Positions 1-8,644 of a stretch of DNA of 64,000 nucleotides are shown piece by piece. The notes beneath the pieces are model-generated. The model did not search any database and had not been told where the DNA came from. It was given only the letters and a program-made list of their open reading frames with translations. The position numbers and the translations under genes are program-made. Origin of the DNA: Pirellulales bacterium (GTDB lineage: Bacteria > Planctomycetota > Planctomycetia > Pirellulales > Lacipirellulaceae); contig JANQOF010000002.1 of NCBI GenBank assembly GCA_028279215.1, forward strand, positions 37,627 to 101,626, given 5' to 3'. The first letter of the stretch is position 1. Each line of letters starts with the position of its first letter.

Positions 1-2
1 AG

Positions 3-227
3 GCCGACGCGCGTGCCGACCGTGAAGCACAGAAGCGATTGAAGTCGGTCGAACGGAAAATCGCCAAACTGGACGCGGAACGCAAAGAAGTGGGCGAGCA
101 ACTGCTAAACGTGACCGAAGCGGCCGAAGCGCAGACGTTGCACGAGCGGACCACGGCTATCTCTGAAGAGATTGATTCGCTCGAGCACCAGTGGATGGAA
201 CTCTATGAGCAAGTCGAAGGCGGTTGA
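3..227 (+). CDS. C-terminal end of an ABC-F type ATPase (5' end outside window)
   Basis: The frame is open from the first bases of the window, so the gene starts upstream. The visible ~74 residues are a charged, Lys/Glu-rich helical segment with heptad-like spacing (KIAKLDAERKEVGEQLL, then HERTTAISEEIDSLEHQWMELYEQVEGG in two stretches) ending in Gly-Gly. This is the pattern of the C-terminal coiled-coil extension of soluble ABC-F proteins, which act on ribosomes and do not transport. A TTG at 39 could serve as an internal start, but the open frame upstream argues against it. No nucleotide-binding motif is inside the window, so the family call rests on the tail alone. The gene converges on the DUF6807 gene with an 8-bp gap. 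Confidence 0.5.
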   Translation, partial: ADARADREAQKRLKSVERKIAKLDAERKEVGEQLLNVTEAAEAQTLHERTTAISEEIDSLEHQWMELYEQVEGG

Positions 228-235
228 CGCCATGC

Positions 236-1234
236 TCAACTGGCATTCGCGTACGCATTGTAGAGCGCCTGGCACTCATCGACGCTCATCTCGCCTTGCT
301 TGACCACGAATCGATACTTCACGTCCAGTGGATCGTCGGCCGTCACGTCGGTGACGAAGAACGAACCAAACCGACCATAGTCACGCTCGCTGGAATGCGC
401 GGGTTTAGGGTTGTCTGGGTGTTCCAGGCGTAGCACGGTGTAGCGCTCGCCATCCAGCACAAAGCTCAGCGCCAACCACGGGCGATTCGTGGTTTCCACG
501 TTCATTGGGTCGCCGGCGTCTCTGTGATTCCAGTTGCGTGCTTCGCCTGGCTCCCCAACCCCATCAGTCCGTACGTAGTACGTTTGCTTAGATGTTTCGT
601 CAGGCACCTTTTGCGAGGCGCGAAACTGTACACCCGAATGTTGTGGATCGCCATCGAGCTGGATCGAATCGACTTCGTCTGCCGGCGTAAGTTTCGACTC
701 AAAATCGATCTGCAGCATCCCGTCCACAAGACCAACATCCTGAGTGCGGTGTTCGGTGGCGAACTGCTCACCTTCTTCGCCGTGCCACGTAACTACCGAC
801 GTGAACCATCCGCCCTCGTCGTCGGCGTCTATGGCGTCGAACTTGGCATGTTGCTGGAATGCCTTGCCTAGGCAGTGCCAAGTGTCGCAATGCTTGTCGT
901 CGCCGTAGGTGATCTTGTTATATCCAAAGAAGATGCCACGGTGATGCGGATACAAACCACCGGGACCTTTGGTAAGGATCTGCGACCCGTCTGGGCTGAA
1001 CACATGCAGATAGGGCTTATACGTCTCAGCTCGCCGCTCGTTCGACGAATCGTCGACTGGCGCGTACATGTACCGCACCAACGGCGTGCGGCCGTGGAGT
1101 AGTTCGGCAGTATGTTGCTCCGTCGAATCGACCCAACGATACGGTTGAGCAATGCCGCAGTCTGGTAGGATAGAAAGAACCAGCAGCGTGCAGATCGCGG
1201 CTGCTAACGGATGTACACGGGCATTCTTGTTCAT
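236..1234 (-). CDS. Secreted DUF6807 (PmoA-family) protein
   Basis: A 332-residue protein with an N-terminal signal peptide (hydrophobic core LAAAICTLLVLSILP, then Cys-Gly-Ile-Ala-Gln). The body carries the hallmarks of the planctomycete and Bacteroidota DUF6807 family: TKGPGGLYPHHRGIFFGYN near residues 88-106 and NRPWLALSFVLDGERYTV near residues 245-262. The annotation 'methane oxygenase PmoA' used for this family is a historical label; nothing here resembles a membrane methane monooxygenase. In planctomycetes these proteins are exported and often lie near carbohydrate-catabolism genes, but no substrate can be read from this context. The start ATG at 1234 places the signal peptide at the N-terminus. 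Length is normal for the family. Confidence 0.82.
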   Translation of the reverse strand: MNKNARVHPLAAAICTLLVLSILPDCGIAQPYRWVDSTEQHTAELLHGRTPLVRYMYAPVDDSSNERRAETYKPYLHVFSPDGSQILTKGPGGLYPHHRGIFFGYNKITYGDDKHCDTWHCLGKAFQQHAKFDAIDADDEGGWFTSVVTWHGEEGEQFATEHRTQDVGLVDGMLQIDFESKLTPADEVDSIQLDGDPQHSGVQFRASQKVPDETSKQTYYVRTDGVGEPGEARNWNHRDAGDPMNVETTNRPWLALSFVLDGERYTVLRLEHPDNPKPAHSSERDYGRFGSFFVTDVTADDPLDVKYRFVVKQGEMSVDECQALYNAYANAS

Positions 1235-1507
1235 GCAACTAGCTTATCCACCGGCCACCCGTTCGGCAACGTCCTAGCGAGACGATTACAAGCGGCTTAT
1301 TGAACCGCCAAGAACCTTAAGGACGGTCGATTGACGTTGCGCAGGCTAGAACGTGCTTCGGCTAGCTGTAGCGGTGTTGGTGCAAACGAGCCGAATCTGA
1401 CAAGGCGGCCGAAGCAGGCAACTCTTTACGATTCGTCGATGTTGGCCAACATAACCAGATGCAGACGCTGTAGGCCAACACCCTAAAAAAGGCGATGGAC
1501 GCTCAAG

Positions 1508-2320
1508 TTACACGGTGCAGATGCTCCGTCGCGCCATAATCTCGCTACCGGCCGCTAGGGATACGCACGCAATCGTGAGTAATACGGCGACGTCGCTCGT
1601 AGGAAACTCACCAGACTGCAAGACGACCGCCGGTCGGTAATACTCAAGAATTCCTAGGAAGGCAACTCGCCCAGCCGGCTCCCAAAGCTGCGCGGCGAAG
1701 TTCAGCAGGAAAGAGCCGAGTACCAGAGCAAACACCACGGCAATCGCACGGCTGCGGTGGCTCGCAAGTGACGACACCAGGAATCCCACAGCACCGACCG
1801 CCAAGTAAACGCAGTACAGATTCGTCATCATCATGAGCGCTACGTGCGTCTCTGGTCGCATGTGCTCGGGCATGGCTGGCGAGGCGAGGCGATGGCCCGC
1901 AAAACCAAATGCCAGCAACAGCAATCCAGTTGCCAGCCACATGAGCACTTCGCTCCAGTAGAGCTGCCTGCGACCGACTGGTAGTCCGAGTAGAAAGTCG
2001 ATGGTGCCACGATCGATTTCGCCGGCTGGGACGCGAGTCGACAGACTGATAGCGTGGAACCAAAGCAGCGTCAGCACGATTGGATGGACCCATAGCACGG
2101 CCTGCATCGCCTCAGCGGCCATTTGGTCGCCGAGCTCGGTGCCAAGTAGCGCCTGCAACATGGATTCAACGAATGGCAGCTTATCGAATACCTCTTCGAA
2201 TCCCTCTTGCACCTTGGGAATCAGAACCGTCAGCAAGATGTTGACTCCGAACAGTCCGCTCGCAACCAATAGCGTCGGTAGCCAAATCTCCCGGAGTGTC
2301 TTTGTCAGCAGTCCTAGCAT
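1508..2320 (-). CDS. ABC-2 type transporter permease
   Basis: A 270-residue integral membrane protein with about six hydrophobic segments: LVASGLFGVNILLTVLIP near the N-terminus, AVLWVHPIVLTLLWFHAISL, VLMWLATGLLLLAFGFAGH, MMTNLYCVYLAVGAVGFLVS, AIAVVFALVLGSFLLNF and VAVLLTIACVSLAAG at the end. The motif GEIDRGTIDFLLGLPVGR between helices 2 and 3 is the cytoplasmic coupling region common in ABC-2 permeases, where 'E.g.TidfLL..Pv.R' contacts the ATPase. The ATG shares its A with the TGA of the upstream ATPase gene (TGATG), so the two are translationally coupled and form one exporter. The substrate is unknown. A 273-bp non-coding stretch follows before the DUF6807 gene. Confidence 0.82.
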   Translation of the reverse strand: MLGLLTKTLREIWLPTLLVASGLFGVNILLTVLIPKVQEGFEEVFDKLPFVESMLQALLGTELGDQMAAEAMQAVLWVHPIVLTLLWFHAISLSTRVPAGEIDRGTIDFLLGLPVGRRQLYWSEVLMWLATGLLLLAFGFAGHRLASPAMPEHMRPETHVALMMMTNLYCVYLAVGAVGFLVSSLASHRSRAIAVVFALVLGSFLLNFAAQLWEPAGRVAFLGILEYYRPAVVLQSGEFPTSDVAVLLTIACVSLAAGSEIMARRSICTV

Positions 2321-3216
2321 CAGCCCCCCGTCTCCGCGTTGTGGTACAGCGAATGAAATACGGCATCCAGATCGGGGTGACTAATGCGAATGTCGACCAA
2401 TGGTTGTTGACTTGCCCACGCAAGCAGCGGCGGTGTGGGGCCTCTCAGTTCGCACTGTAGCTCACTCTTGGACTGTTGCCGCATTGCGAGGAACTCGGGG
2501 AGACGAACGGCACTTGCTGCTTCCACGGAATCGTACACAAGTTCCACCGTGCGGGGTGCCTGTTCGCGAAGGGCGTGTAGCGGCTCGTCGACCACCAGTT
2601 GTCCGTGACGCACGATGGCCACTCGATCGCATAGGGCTTCGACTTCACTAAGTGTATGGCTGGAGAAAAATATGGTTTGGCCTGCGGTCGCCGCCTCGCG
2701 AACCAAGTCGGCCAGCACCGATTGCATCAGTGGGTCGAGCCCCGAGGTCGGCTCGTCGAGTATCAGCAGCTTGGGGCGATGAGCCATGGCAAGGACCAAT
2801 CCCAGTTTTTGCCGTGTGCCACGCGACATCTTACGCACGGGCAAGTTCGGTTCGAGTTCAAAGCTGTCTGCCAACTCGGCGGCGCGCGGCTGGATGTGCT
2901 GCTGGCGGATGCGGGAGACGATTGTGACTGCCGATCTCAGCGACAGCCACGGGTACAGTCGTAGGTCGCCAGGAAGATATCCTACGGCGTGCTTCAGCCG
3001 CGCGCTCTCTCGCCAGCAGTTGAGACCCACAATCTCCGCCCGTCCGGAGTTGGGTTTGAGCAGCCCCATCAGCAGCCGAATCGTCGTCGTCTTTCCTGCT
3101 CCATTGGGCCCTAGAAAGCCAAACGTTTCGCCTGGTCCAACCTCAAGATCAATCCCGTCGACACCCCGCCGGACGCCATACCGTCGAGTCAGTTTTTCGG
3201 TGCGAATAACACTCAT
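2320..3216 (-). CDS. ABC transporter ATP-binding protein
   Basis: The protein has Walker A FLGPNGAGKTT, Q-loop region GYLPGDLRLYPW, signature MSRGTRQKLGL (a Ser-Arg-Gly variant of LSGGQ), Walker B LLILDEPTSGLDP and the H-loop SSHTLSEVEALCDRV. The C-terminal ~80 residues are the accessory domain usual for multidrug or antibiotic-type ABC-2 exporters. I place the start at the ATG at 3216 (MSVIRTEKLTRRYG), because the upstream in-frame residues overlap the 3' end of the aminotransferase gene and resemble no family. The ATPase is coupled to the permease at 2320. It is likely co-transcribed with the aminotransferase 46 bp upstream. The exported compound is unknown. Confidence 0.9.
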   Translation of the reverse strand: MSVIRTEKLTRRYGVRRGVDGIDLEVGPGETFGFLGPNGAGKTTTIRLLMGLLKPNSGRAEIVGLNCWRESARLKHAVGYLPGDLRLYPWLSLRSAVTIVSRIRQQHIQPRAAELADSFELEPNLPVRKMSRGTRQKLGLVLAMAHRPKLLILDEPTSGLDPLMQSVLADLVREAATAGQTIFFSSHTLSEVEALCDRVAIVRHGQLVVDEPLHALREQAPRTVELVYDSVEAASAVRLPEFLAMRQQSKSELQCELRGPTPPLLAWASQQPLVDIRISHPDLDAVFHSLYHNAETGG

Positions 3217-3262
3217 AAGAGATACAGGAGAAGCACGTCGAACGCGTCGGAACGACGTCGCA

Positions 3263-4156
3263 TTAGAATCGTATGGCAAATCGCTCCGCCTGCTCGGCGA
3301 TATCGACACCCACTAGTTTGCGCCATGTGTCAAGGAACCTGGCGTACATGCTTCCGGGCGTTCCGCTTCCAATCGGTTGGTCATTGAACTCAACGACCGG
3401 CAACATGCAAATCGATGTGCTGGCGAGCCAGACCTCCTCCGCGGCGGCGAATTCCTCAACCGTGATGTCCCGCTCGACCAGTTCGAGACCGAGCGCCGGG
3501 GCAAGTTCAGCGATAACGCCCAGGCTCACGCCCGGAAGCACCTTGGTGCTCTTCGGCGTTGATAGCCCATTCTTGCCATCAAACGTTACCAAATTGGCTG
3601 TCGATCCCTCGCCGATGTAGCCTTCTTGGTCGAGCAGCACCGCCCGGGATGTGGGATTATAGGTGCGGGCTTCGATTTCTGCCAAGTAGTAGTGCATGCG
3701 GCTACGACACTTGAGCGATGCGGGCCAACAACTGGGCGGCACCTGCCGGTGCTGACTCTGCAACATCGAAACACCGCTGTTGTACTCGTTAGCCCAATCA
3801 CCGAACGGTAGCGGATGGCCGTGTACGCAAATGGTTGGACCGGCGCCCACGCCTGGTGTGACAAACGCAATCACGGCCCAATCGTCGCCCGGCTTGACTT
3901 GTTCGCGATGGCGTCTCTCATACTCGTCGATGGTGACCTCGAGTTCGGCCACTACTGTGCTCGCCGCGAGTCCAATCACTTCGAGCGACGATCGCATCCG
4001 TGCCAGGTGATCGGCTTTGCGGAACACTTGTCCGCAGAACGTCCGCAACCGCTCTGTCACGGTGACGCCCATGGCGAATCCCAGGTCGGCGACCGGTATC
4101 GCAAGTTCGCTCTCGGGTATCCACGCCCCGTTATAGTAGGCCGTTCGGTCGTTCAT
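3263..4156 (-). CDS. Class IV PLP-dependent aminotransferase (BCAT / D-amino-acid transaminase / ADC lyase fold)
   Basis: A 297-residue fold-type IV PLP enzyme. The N-terminus YYNGAWIPESELAIPVADLG is typical ('.NG.....a.i...D.Gf..G..vfEt.R'), followed by GVTVTERLRTFCGQVFRKADHLARM. The PLP lysine is likely the Lys in PASLKCRSRMHYYLAEIEAR. The cofactor-phosphate motif GYIGEGSTANLV corresponds to the conserved 'v.EG...NlF'. This fold includes branched-chain and D-amino-acid aminotransferases and aminodeoxychorismate lyase, and the sequence alone does not separate them. The gene is alone upstream of the ABC exporter pair and 40 bp downstream of the alpha/beta hydrolase gene on the same strand, which suggests one transcript. 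Confidence 0.83.
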   Translation of the reverse strand: MNDRTAYYNGAWIPESELAIPVADLGFAMGVTVTERLRTFCGQVFRKADHLARMRSSLEVIGLAASTVVAELEVTIDEYERRHREQVKPGDDWAVIAFVTPGVGAGPTICVHGHPLPFGDWANEYNSGVSMLQSQHRQVPPSCWPASLKCRSRMHYYLAEIEARTYNPTSRAVLLDQEGYIGEGSTANLVTFDGKNGLSTPKSTKVLPGVSLGVIAELAPALGLELVERDITVEEFAAAEEVWLASTSICMLPVVEFNDQPIGSGTPGSMYARFLDTWRKLVGVDIAEQAERFAIRF

Positions 4157-4196
4157 GTTGCCTGGTGGCGAGTGGCCGCAAGCGACTGCGGCGCCG

Positions 4197-5174
4197 CTAT
4201 CGCTCGATGTACGTCAGGTGTTCCCACACCCGCGTCATCGTACGCCCTGTTGCTAGGTATCTGAAGAGGTCGTGTGAGCGACCGACGCACCTGCTGCAAT
4301 CGTAGTTCGTCACGCGCGAGCGGGCCTCGGCACTCAGGCACGTGGGGCCACAGTAGCCCATCGCCTGTGGGTTGCTGCACTTGTCGATCAATCTGTAGTA
4401 ACGCATAGCCGGGTCGTTCCGGTTGTTTAGCAGCATCAACTCTTCGATCTGGTTCATGGCCAACCCGTGGTAGCAATTTGGGCCAAACCAGTGGGCGTGC
4501 GTCGCTGCCGCCAGGAAGGCAACCCGCATCGGCGGCCGGTGTCCCGTTGGCTGGTCGTAAAGTCCAAGCCCGTTGAGATCCCCGCCGGCGAGCAGGTGCA
4601 TGGCCCCGCCGACGATTCGCGCTCCGTAGCTGTAACCGAGAAAGCTGATCTGTTCCTCTACCGGCATCTGATTCACCACCCAAGCCAACTCCCAACCAAC
4701 CGGCCTGGTGCGAGCAGCCTTTACTCGAAAGTCTTTCAACAGCCCGGGTATCTCCGTAGACGGCCACGAGAAGATCACGAACCGCACCGCTCGGTCGTTA
4801 CCCAGCCGCCGCGCCATCGACCGATAAACTCGCAGGCCGCGCGAGCGCGCCATGCAGGTATCGACCTTATTGCCGTGCACGAAGAACACAGTAACAACGC
4901 CGGGCGCGGTGGGTTCGATAAGCGTCCAAAAATCGGAATCCATCCACCGGCGTGCGCCTGACTCGTCAACCACCGCGTACTCTTTCACGCGAAGTCGTTC
5001 AGCCAGACGCGCTTCGTTGGTTGTGCAACCCGCCGGGCGAACGTTTACCACGAGTATCTGATCGGCGAGCCGAGAGTTGCAGGTCGCGGCAGCAAGAGCT
5101 GCGTCGACATACCCAAACGAGGCGGCAGCCAACAGTGCGCAAGTAATCAATCGGCGGGCGGGGCGTACGCGCAT
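4197..5174 (-). CDS. Secreted alpha/beta hydrolase-fold protein
   Basis: A 325-residue protein with a signal peptide (basic MRVRPARRL, then ITCALLAAASFGYVDAALAA). The fold is suggested by VVTVFFVHGNKVDTCMA (the 'HG' oxyanion turn) and ISFLGYSYGARIVGGAMHLL, whose GYSYG is a clear GxSxG nucleophile elbow. This resembles the DUF900-like or lipase-like group of exported planctomycete hydrolases. The C-terminal third is Cys-rich (CGPTCLSAEARSRVTNYDCSRC), and such cysteines may form disulfides outside the cytoplasm. The ATG at 5174 is preferred to an upstream in-frame start because it puts the signal peptide first. Substrate and the His/Asp partners cannot be assigned. Confidence 0.72.
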   Translation of the reverse strand: MRVRPARRLITCALLAAASFGYVDAALAAATCNSRLADQILVVNVRPAGCTTNEARLAERLRVKEYAVVDESGARRWMDSDFWTLIEPTAPGVVTVFFVHGNKVDTCMARSRGLRVYRSMARRLGNDRAVRFVIFSWPSTEIPGLLKDFRVKAARTRPVGWELAWVVNQMPVEEQISFLGYSYGARIVGGAMHLLAGGDLNGLGLYDQPTGHRPPMRVAFLAAATHAHWFGPNCYHGLAMNQIEELMLLNNRNDPAMRYYRLIDKCSNPQAMGYCGPTCLSAEARSRVTNYDCSRCVGRSHDLFRYLATGRTMTRVWEHLTYIER

Positions 5175-5624
5175 GGTGATTAATAGTGGGACTGAGAGTA
5201 CTGTAGGAACGGACTGTGTAACCATCGGTAGTCGATTGCTAGCTGCGCCACACGAATGGACATCGGTAGTGGTCGAGCCGGTCTTTCGGCCCGCGCGTCT
5301 TGGTCGGGCAGTACGGGCTGCAGGCCGGCTGTGCGGGTTGCAGAACTTGCGTCGTTCGGTGCGGTGGGTGGGATCGCAGTTTGTTCAAAAAAATCAACCG
5401 TTGCGTTTGCACTACGTGCCCTGTGGTGTACGTTTCGAGGACGCAACCTGCCGCAGACAACGTCGTCGTGTGACTGCTTGCCCGCCAAGGTTGTGCCCCG
5501 CCAGTTTCCCTCCCCAATCGCTCGCCCACAAGGCGTGTGCCCACCATTTGCCTGTTGCCGCCGACCACCGGCCCGCCGCTGCCATTGACCGGCGCGGTAG
5601 AAGCACAGGCAAGGAGTGATCAAC
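5175..5624. other. Divergent intergenic region, no gene seen
   Basis: A 450-bp region between the divergently transcribed hydrolase and lipoprotein genes. Open frames here are short and resemble no family. It should contain both promoters. The only clear element is a Shine-Dalgarno AAGGAG at 5611-5616, six bases from the ATG at 5625. Confidence 0.6.
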
Positions 5625-6239
5625 ATGAAACGCATTGCCCTGCTGCTGGTTGTCGTAGTATGCGCGTCCAGCCTGACTGGTTGTGGATGCTGCCGCCGCG
5701 TCCGTGGCACCTTGTGCCGAGGTTCGTGGTGCGGTGGTTCGCGAGCACCCGTGTATACTACTCCCGTTGTGGCCACTCCCCAGGTTGTCACCGCGCCTCC
5801 CGTGGTCCAGGCGCCGGTTGTCCAAGCGCCGCCGGTCGTGCAACCACAAGTGGTCCGGCCGCAGATCGTCCAACCGCAACCGGTCATTCAGCCGCAGCCA
5901 GTCATCCAGCCCCAGGTGGTTGCCCCCCAATACGTGCCGTGCCCGCCGCAATGTGTACCCTGTCAGCCGCAGTGTGTGCCGTGCCAACCAGTTTGCCCTT
6001 GCCCCTCCCCGTGTCCACCCGCTTGCGATCCGTGCTGCGAATGCTACAGCGATTGCAGTTGCGGTAAGTGCAGCACCTGCGACGCAGGCTATGCTGGAGC
6101 GGGTAGCGACTGCGGATGCAATGGTCCGTTTGGCATCGAGGTAGCGCCGGGCGAATACCTGAGCGACGTCGAAACCAGCGGCGACAACTGGCAGGCGTCG
6201 CCCACGCCGGCCGACGAGAGCCAAGACCCCAGCCCGTGA
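5625..6239 (+). CDS. Cys-rich, Val/Gln/Pro-repeat lipoprotein of unknown function
   Basis: A 204-residue protein. The start at 5625 has a strong AAGGAG. The signal peptide ends in SSLTGC, a good lipobox with the lipidated Cys at about residue 20. Three regions follow: a short Cys/Arg segment (CGCCRRVRGTLCRGSWCGG); a low-complexity VVQAPPVVQPQVV-type repeat (residues ~45-100) made only of Val, Gln, Pro, Ala and Ile; and a Cys-rich domain with tandem QPQCVPC units and about 18 Cys in ~65 residues. The C-terminus is acidic (IEVAPGEYLSDVET). Nothing enzymatic is visible. An extended surface linker followed by a disulfide-stabilised domain is my inference. No homologous family is recognised. Confidence 0.7.
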   Translation: MKRIALLLVVVVCASSLTGCGCCRRVRGTLCRGSWCGGSRAPVYTTPVVATPQVVTAPPVVQAPVVQAPPVVQPQVVRPQIVQPQPVIQPQPVIQPQVVAPQYVPCPPQCVPCQPQCVPCQPVCPCPSPCPPACDPCCECYSDCSCGKCSTCDAGYAGAGSDCGCNGPFGIEVAPGEYLSDVETSGDNWQASPTPADESQDPSP

Positions 6240-6439
6240 CTCGGTACCTAACACTACATCCATGAAACAGTCCGGGCCGCCGCCCTCCCCCCACGTTTGG
6301 CGGCCTCGCGGAACCGCCCCCCAACCGCGCGTTCCGCCCTACAACCCACCCCGCCCTTCGCATGCCGTCCTGAACGTGCAAAGGTTAGCGGGGTGGTTGT
6401 TTTTTGCGCCGTCGTTTTCCCGGCAAGGTACAATGGACC

Positions 6440-7456
6440 ATGATGTTCAACTCTATGACGACTCGAATGCCGATCCGTACCGCCGTTACACTTGCCGCTT
6501 GCATGGCCATGTCGCAACTCGCTCCCGCGCAGTTGCTCGACGCGCCCACCGCAAGCTCCAACCCCGAACGGTATGTAAGCGACGAGCCCGTTATGTTTCG
6601 GGTTGGTGCCGAAATCACTGCCAGCCGCGGGGCGTGTCGCGACGTCAGGGCGATGGTTGCCGTCCCGTTCGAGTGCGACGAGCAGCAGGTTCGCGTGGTC
6701 AGCGAAGACATTAGCCGGCACGTCGAAAAGGTTCGGTATCGGCCGCTCGACGGCGTTCGGCAGATGCTCATCACAATTCCCCATCTGGCCGCTGGCGAGA
6801 CCGCCACCGCCGTGGTGACGTTCGAAGTCGACACCAAGAAGATCGAACCGCCCGACGACGATCTTGCCGCGGAACTCGTCATTCCTCGCAAACCCAAACG
6901 ACCGATTCGCAAGTACCTGACCGAAAGCCCCTACATCGAGGTTCGTAACGGCAAAATTCGCTCGCTGGCGCGCCAACTGTGGCGCGAGTCGGACGAGTTG
7001 GCCGGCGATGGCGACCCAACCGACTGGCAGCGCATCGAGTACCTTTACGACTACATGCTCGACAACATCCAATACTCCGAAGGCCCCGACAAGAGCGCCC
7101 TCAACACGCTTCGCGATGGTAAGGCCGATTGCCACGGTCGCAGCGCTCTGTTCATCGCGCTGTGCCGGTCGAACAAAGTGCCCGCTCGTGTCGTGTGGGT
7201 GAACAACCACTGCTATGCCGAGTTCTATCTCGAAGACGCCGAGGGCAACGGCAGCTGGTATCCTGTCGAGTCGGCCGGCACGCGCTCCTTCGGCGGCATG
7301 CCACTCGCCCGAACCATCTTGCAAAAGGGCGACAACTTCCAAGTCCCCGAACGCCGCGGCGAAAAGCTCTTCTACGCCACCGACTACCTTCTAGCCCTCC
7401 CCGTCGGCAACAGCGGCAAGCCCAAGGTGAAGTACATCCGGGAGGTGGTGGAGTGA
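6440..7456 (+). CDS. Exported transglutaminase-like (cysteine peptidase fold) protein
   Basis: A 338-residue protein with a signal peptide (RTAVTLAACMAMSQLAPAQ). The C-terminal half is a transglutaminase core: ALNTLRDGKADCHGRSALFIALCRSNKVPARVVW in two stretches places the catalytic Cys at about residue 231, and NNHCYAEFYL places the His at about residue 257. WYPVESAG occupies the position where most members have W...D. The third triad residue is therefore Glu or another residue, a modest deviation. The N-terminal half looks like a beta-sandwich (VVTFEVDTKKIEPP). I choose ATG 6440, with ATG 6443 directly after it, because the upstream in-frame TTG would extend the protein before the signal peptide. 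The gene converges on the TlpA gene with a 1-bp gap. The substrate is unknown. Confidence 0.84.
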   Translation: MMFNSMTTRMPIRTAVTLAACMAMSQLAPAQLLDAPTASSNPERYVSDEPVMFRVGAEITASRGACRDVRAMVAVPFECDEQQVRVVSEDISRHVEKVRYRPLDGVRQMLITIPHLAAGETATAVVTFEVDTKKIEPPDDDLAAELVIPRKPKRPIRKYLTESPYIEVRNGKIRSLARQLWRESDELAGDGDPTDWQRIEYLYDYMLDNIQYSEGPDKSALNTLRDGKADCHGRSALFIALCRSNKVPARVVWVNNHCYAEFYLEDAEGNGSWYPVESAGTRSFGGMPLARTILQKGDNFQVPERRGEKLFYATDYLLALPVGNSGKPKVKYIREVVE

Positions 7457-7457
7457 G

Positions 7458-7991
7458 CTACCGCTCACCGCCCACCTCCGCGCCCGCTATTAGCTCATCC
7501 AACCCTCCCAAGTGGTGGCCTTTCCACGCTAACTTGCCGGTCGGATCGTAAGCGACCAAGGTCGGGATCATCTGCACCCCCAACTCATCAAACACTTCTC
7601 CTCCTCCGTACGCCACCGGCCAATCGAAGCCGGGGACATCGTCGATTACATTGCGGATCTGTCTCAGCTCTGCCGCTGTATCGCTAGTGATACCAATCAC
7701 CACCACGTTCTTGCCTTCCCACCGCTCGTGGAACGCCGCCAAGTCCGGCATCGACGCAATGCACGGACCGCACCAGGTCGCCCACAGATCAACCACCACC
7801 CACTTGCCCGCCAAGTCGTCGGCAGTTAGCGGCTTGTCGGTATTCAGCCAGCCAACGACATTCGCGTCCGGCAACGGAGCGGGCAGGCGCACACTCGGCG
7901 TGCTGCGCACTTGGCTCACCATGACCACGCCTGCAAACACCAACAACAGCAGTAGCAGCGTCCACATCGGCGAGGATTTCTTATCGGGCAT
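7458..7991 (-). CDS. TlpA/ResA-type membrane-anchored thioredoxin
   Basis: A 177-residue protein with one N-terminal membrane anchor (MWTLLLLLLVFAGVVMVS) and a thioredoxin domain facing outside the cytoplasm. The redox motif WATWCGPCIASMP is intact with CxxC at about residues 73-76. The cis-Pro loop is GVQMIPTLVAYD. The AhpC/TSA-type layout (ADDLAGKWVVVDLWATWCGPC) matches the TlpA/ResA/CcmG group, which reduces cytochrome c apoproteins or other exported disulfides. No cytochrome maturation genes are nearby, so the partner is open. The stop lies against the stop of the convergent transglutaminase-like gene, and no terminator separates them. Confidence 0.87.
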   Translation of the reverse strand: MPDKKSSPMWTLLLLLLVFAGVVMVSQVRSTPSVRLPAPLPDANVVGWLNTDKPLTADDLAGKWVVVDLWATWCGPCIASMPDLAAFHERWEGKNVVVIGITSDTAAELRQIRNVIDDVPGFDWPVAYGGGEVFDELGVQMIPTLVAYDPTGKLAWKGHHLGGLDELIAGAEVGGER

Positions 7992-8212
7992 CGGTCAGCA
8001 AGTGAGGGTTTGGTGGGTGGATAACTCTCAGGGCAAGCGGCTGAGTAAATTCACAAAACGCCCAAAACGATTCGCTGTGCATTTACTCTTCGGCAACTTA
8101 CAGCGACTGCATGCCAAAAAACAACAGCAAAACAAGTTGCTTATTCATGTGTTCGCAACGTAAGTGAATCGCCAACCTGCGAATAAATTCATCCCCTTGG
8201 GAATTTACTCCC

Positions 8213-8277
8213 AACGAGGTGAGCCGAACGCGCTAGCGTCGGGTAGCTCCGAACGAGGTGAGCTAGCGTCGGGTAGC
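8213..8277. repeat. Two-unit dispersed repeat (AACGAGGTGAG...CTAGCGTCGGG)
   Basis: Unit 1 (8213-8247) and unit 2 (8252-8277) both begin AACGAGGTGAG and end CTAGCGTCGGGTAGC. Unit 2 is identical apart from lacking nine bases, CCGAACGCG, in the middle. The 28-bp stretch 8215-8242 recurs without mismatch, in reverse orientation, at 40989-41016. It looks like a dispersed intergenic repeat family of this genome. Confidence 0.8.
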
Positions 8278-8433
8278 GGCGAAAACACCCGAGGCTCACC
8301 CCACAGATCAGCGGCTGCAGCGCACCCCCGACCACAACCATTAGACCAAACCCTCAGCCAGCGTCCACAACGATTCTTGGCCATCATTCGCGGAGCCGTA
8401 GTGCAATGCGTGCACATTTGCATAACACGCCAA

Positions 8434-8477
8434 TGGTTCCCCCTCTCGCCAGAGGGAGAGGGTTAGGGTGAGCGAAC
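8434..8477. repeat. Palindromic intergenic element
   Basis: CCCTCTC at 8441-8447 pairs with GAGAGGG at 8456-8462 across an 8-base loop, followed by TTAGGGTGAGCG. This matches the widespread 'ccctctcccnnnngggagaggg' type of intergenic repeat in bacterial genomes. It sits downstream of the giant gene's stop (8645, minus strand) and could act as a transcript-end hairpin, though no U-run follows. Confidence 0.55.
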
Positions 8478-8644
8478 ATGGTCCGCCAGATAGAGCACGC
8501 TCGATACCCGGCCTACAAACAGTTGCAAAATAGTGAGCCGTATGCGCCAGCATCGGATGATTTGGCGCATGAGGACGGACTTGAAAGCAACCAAGGCTAG
8601 CGACTACCGATCACTCGATGGGCAACTTCAGTTTCCAACCCGGA

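Larger units (their letters stand above)
7992..8644. other. 650-bp intergenic region with dispersed repeats
   Basis: No convincing gene is present; open frames here run through repeats. The region contains a two-unit repeat at 8213-8277 and a palindromic G/C-rich element at 8434-8477, listed separately. The DNA from 8030 to 8210 is more AT-rich than the flanks and may hold the promoter for the minus-strand thioredoxin gene. Confidence 0.6.

Noticed and set aside
236..1234. Particulate methane monooxygenase subunit
   Set aside because: The PmoA name of this family is historical; the protein is exported and soluble, with DUF6807 motifs and no membrane metal-site features.
5412..6263. 283-residue antisense frame over the Cys-rich lipoprotein
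   Set aside because: The repeat gives open frames on both strands. Only the plus frame has a lipobox, a Shine-Dalgarno site and a sensible start.
8213..8277. CRISPR-like array
   Set aside because: Only two units, unequal in length, with no spacer structure and no cas genes in the window.
8164..8466. 100-residue frame upstream of the giant gene's end
   Set aside because: It runs through the two-unit repeat and palindromic element and resembles no protein.
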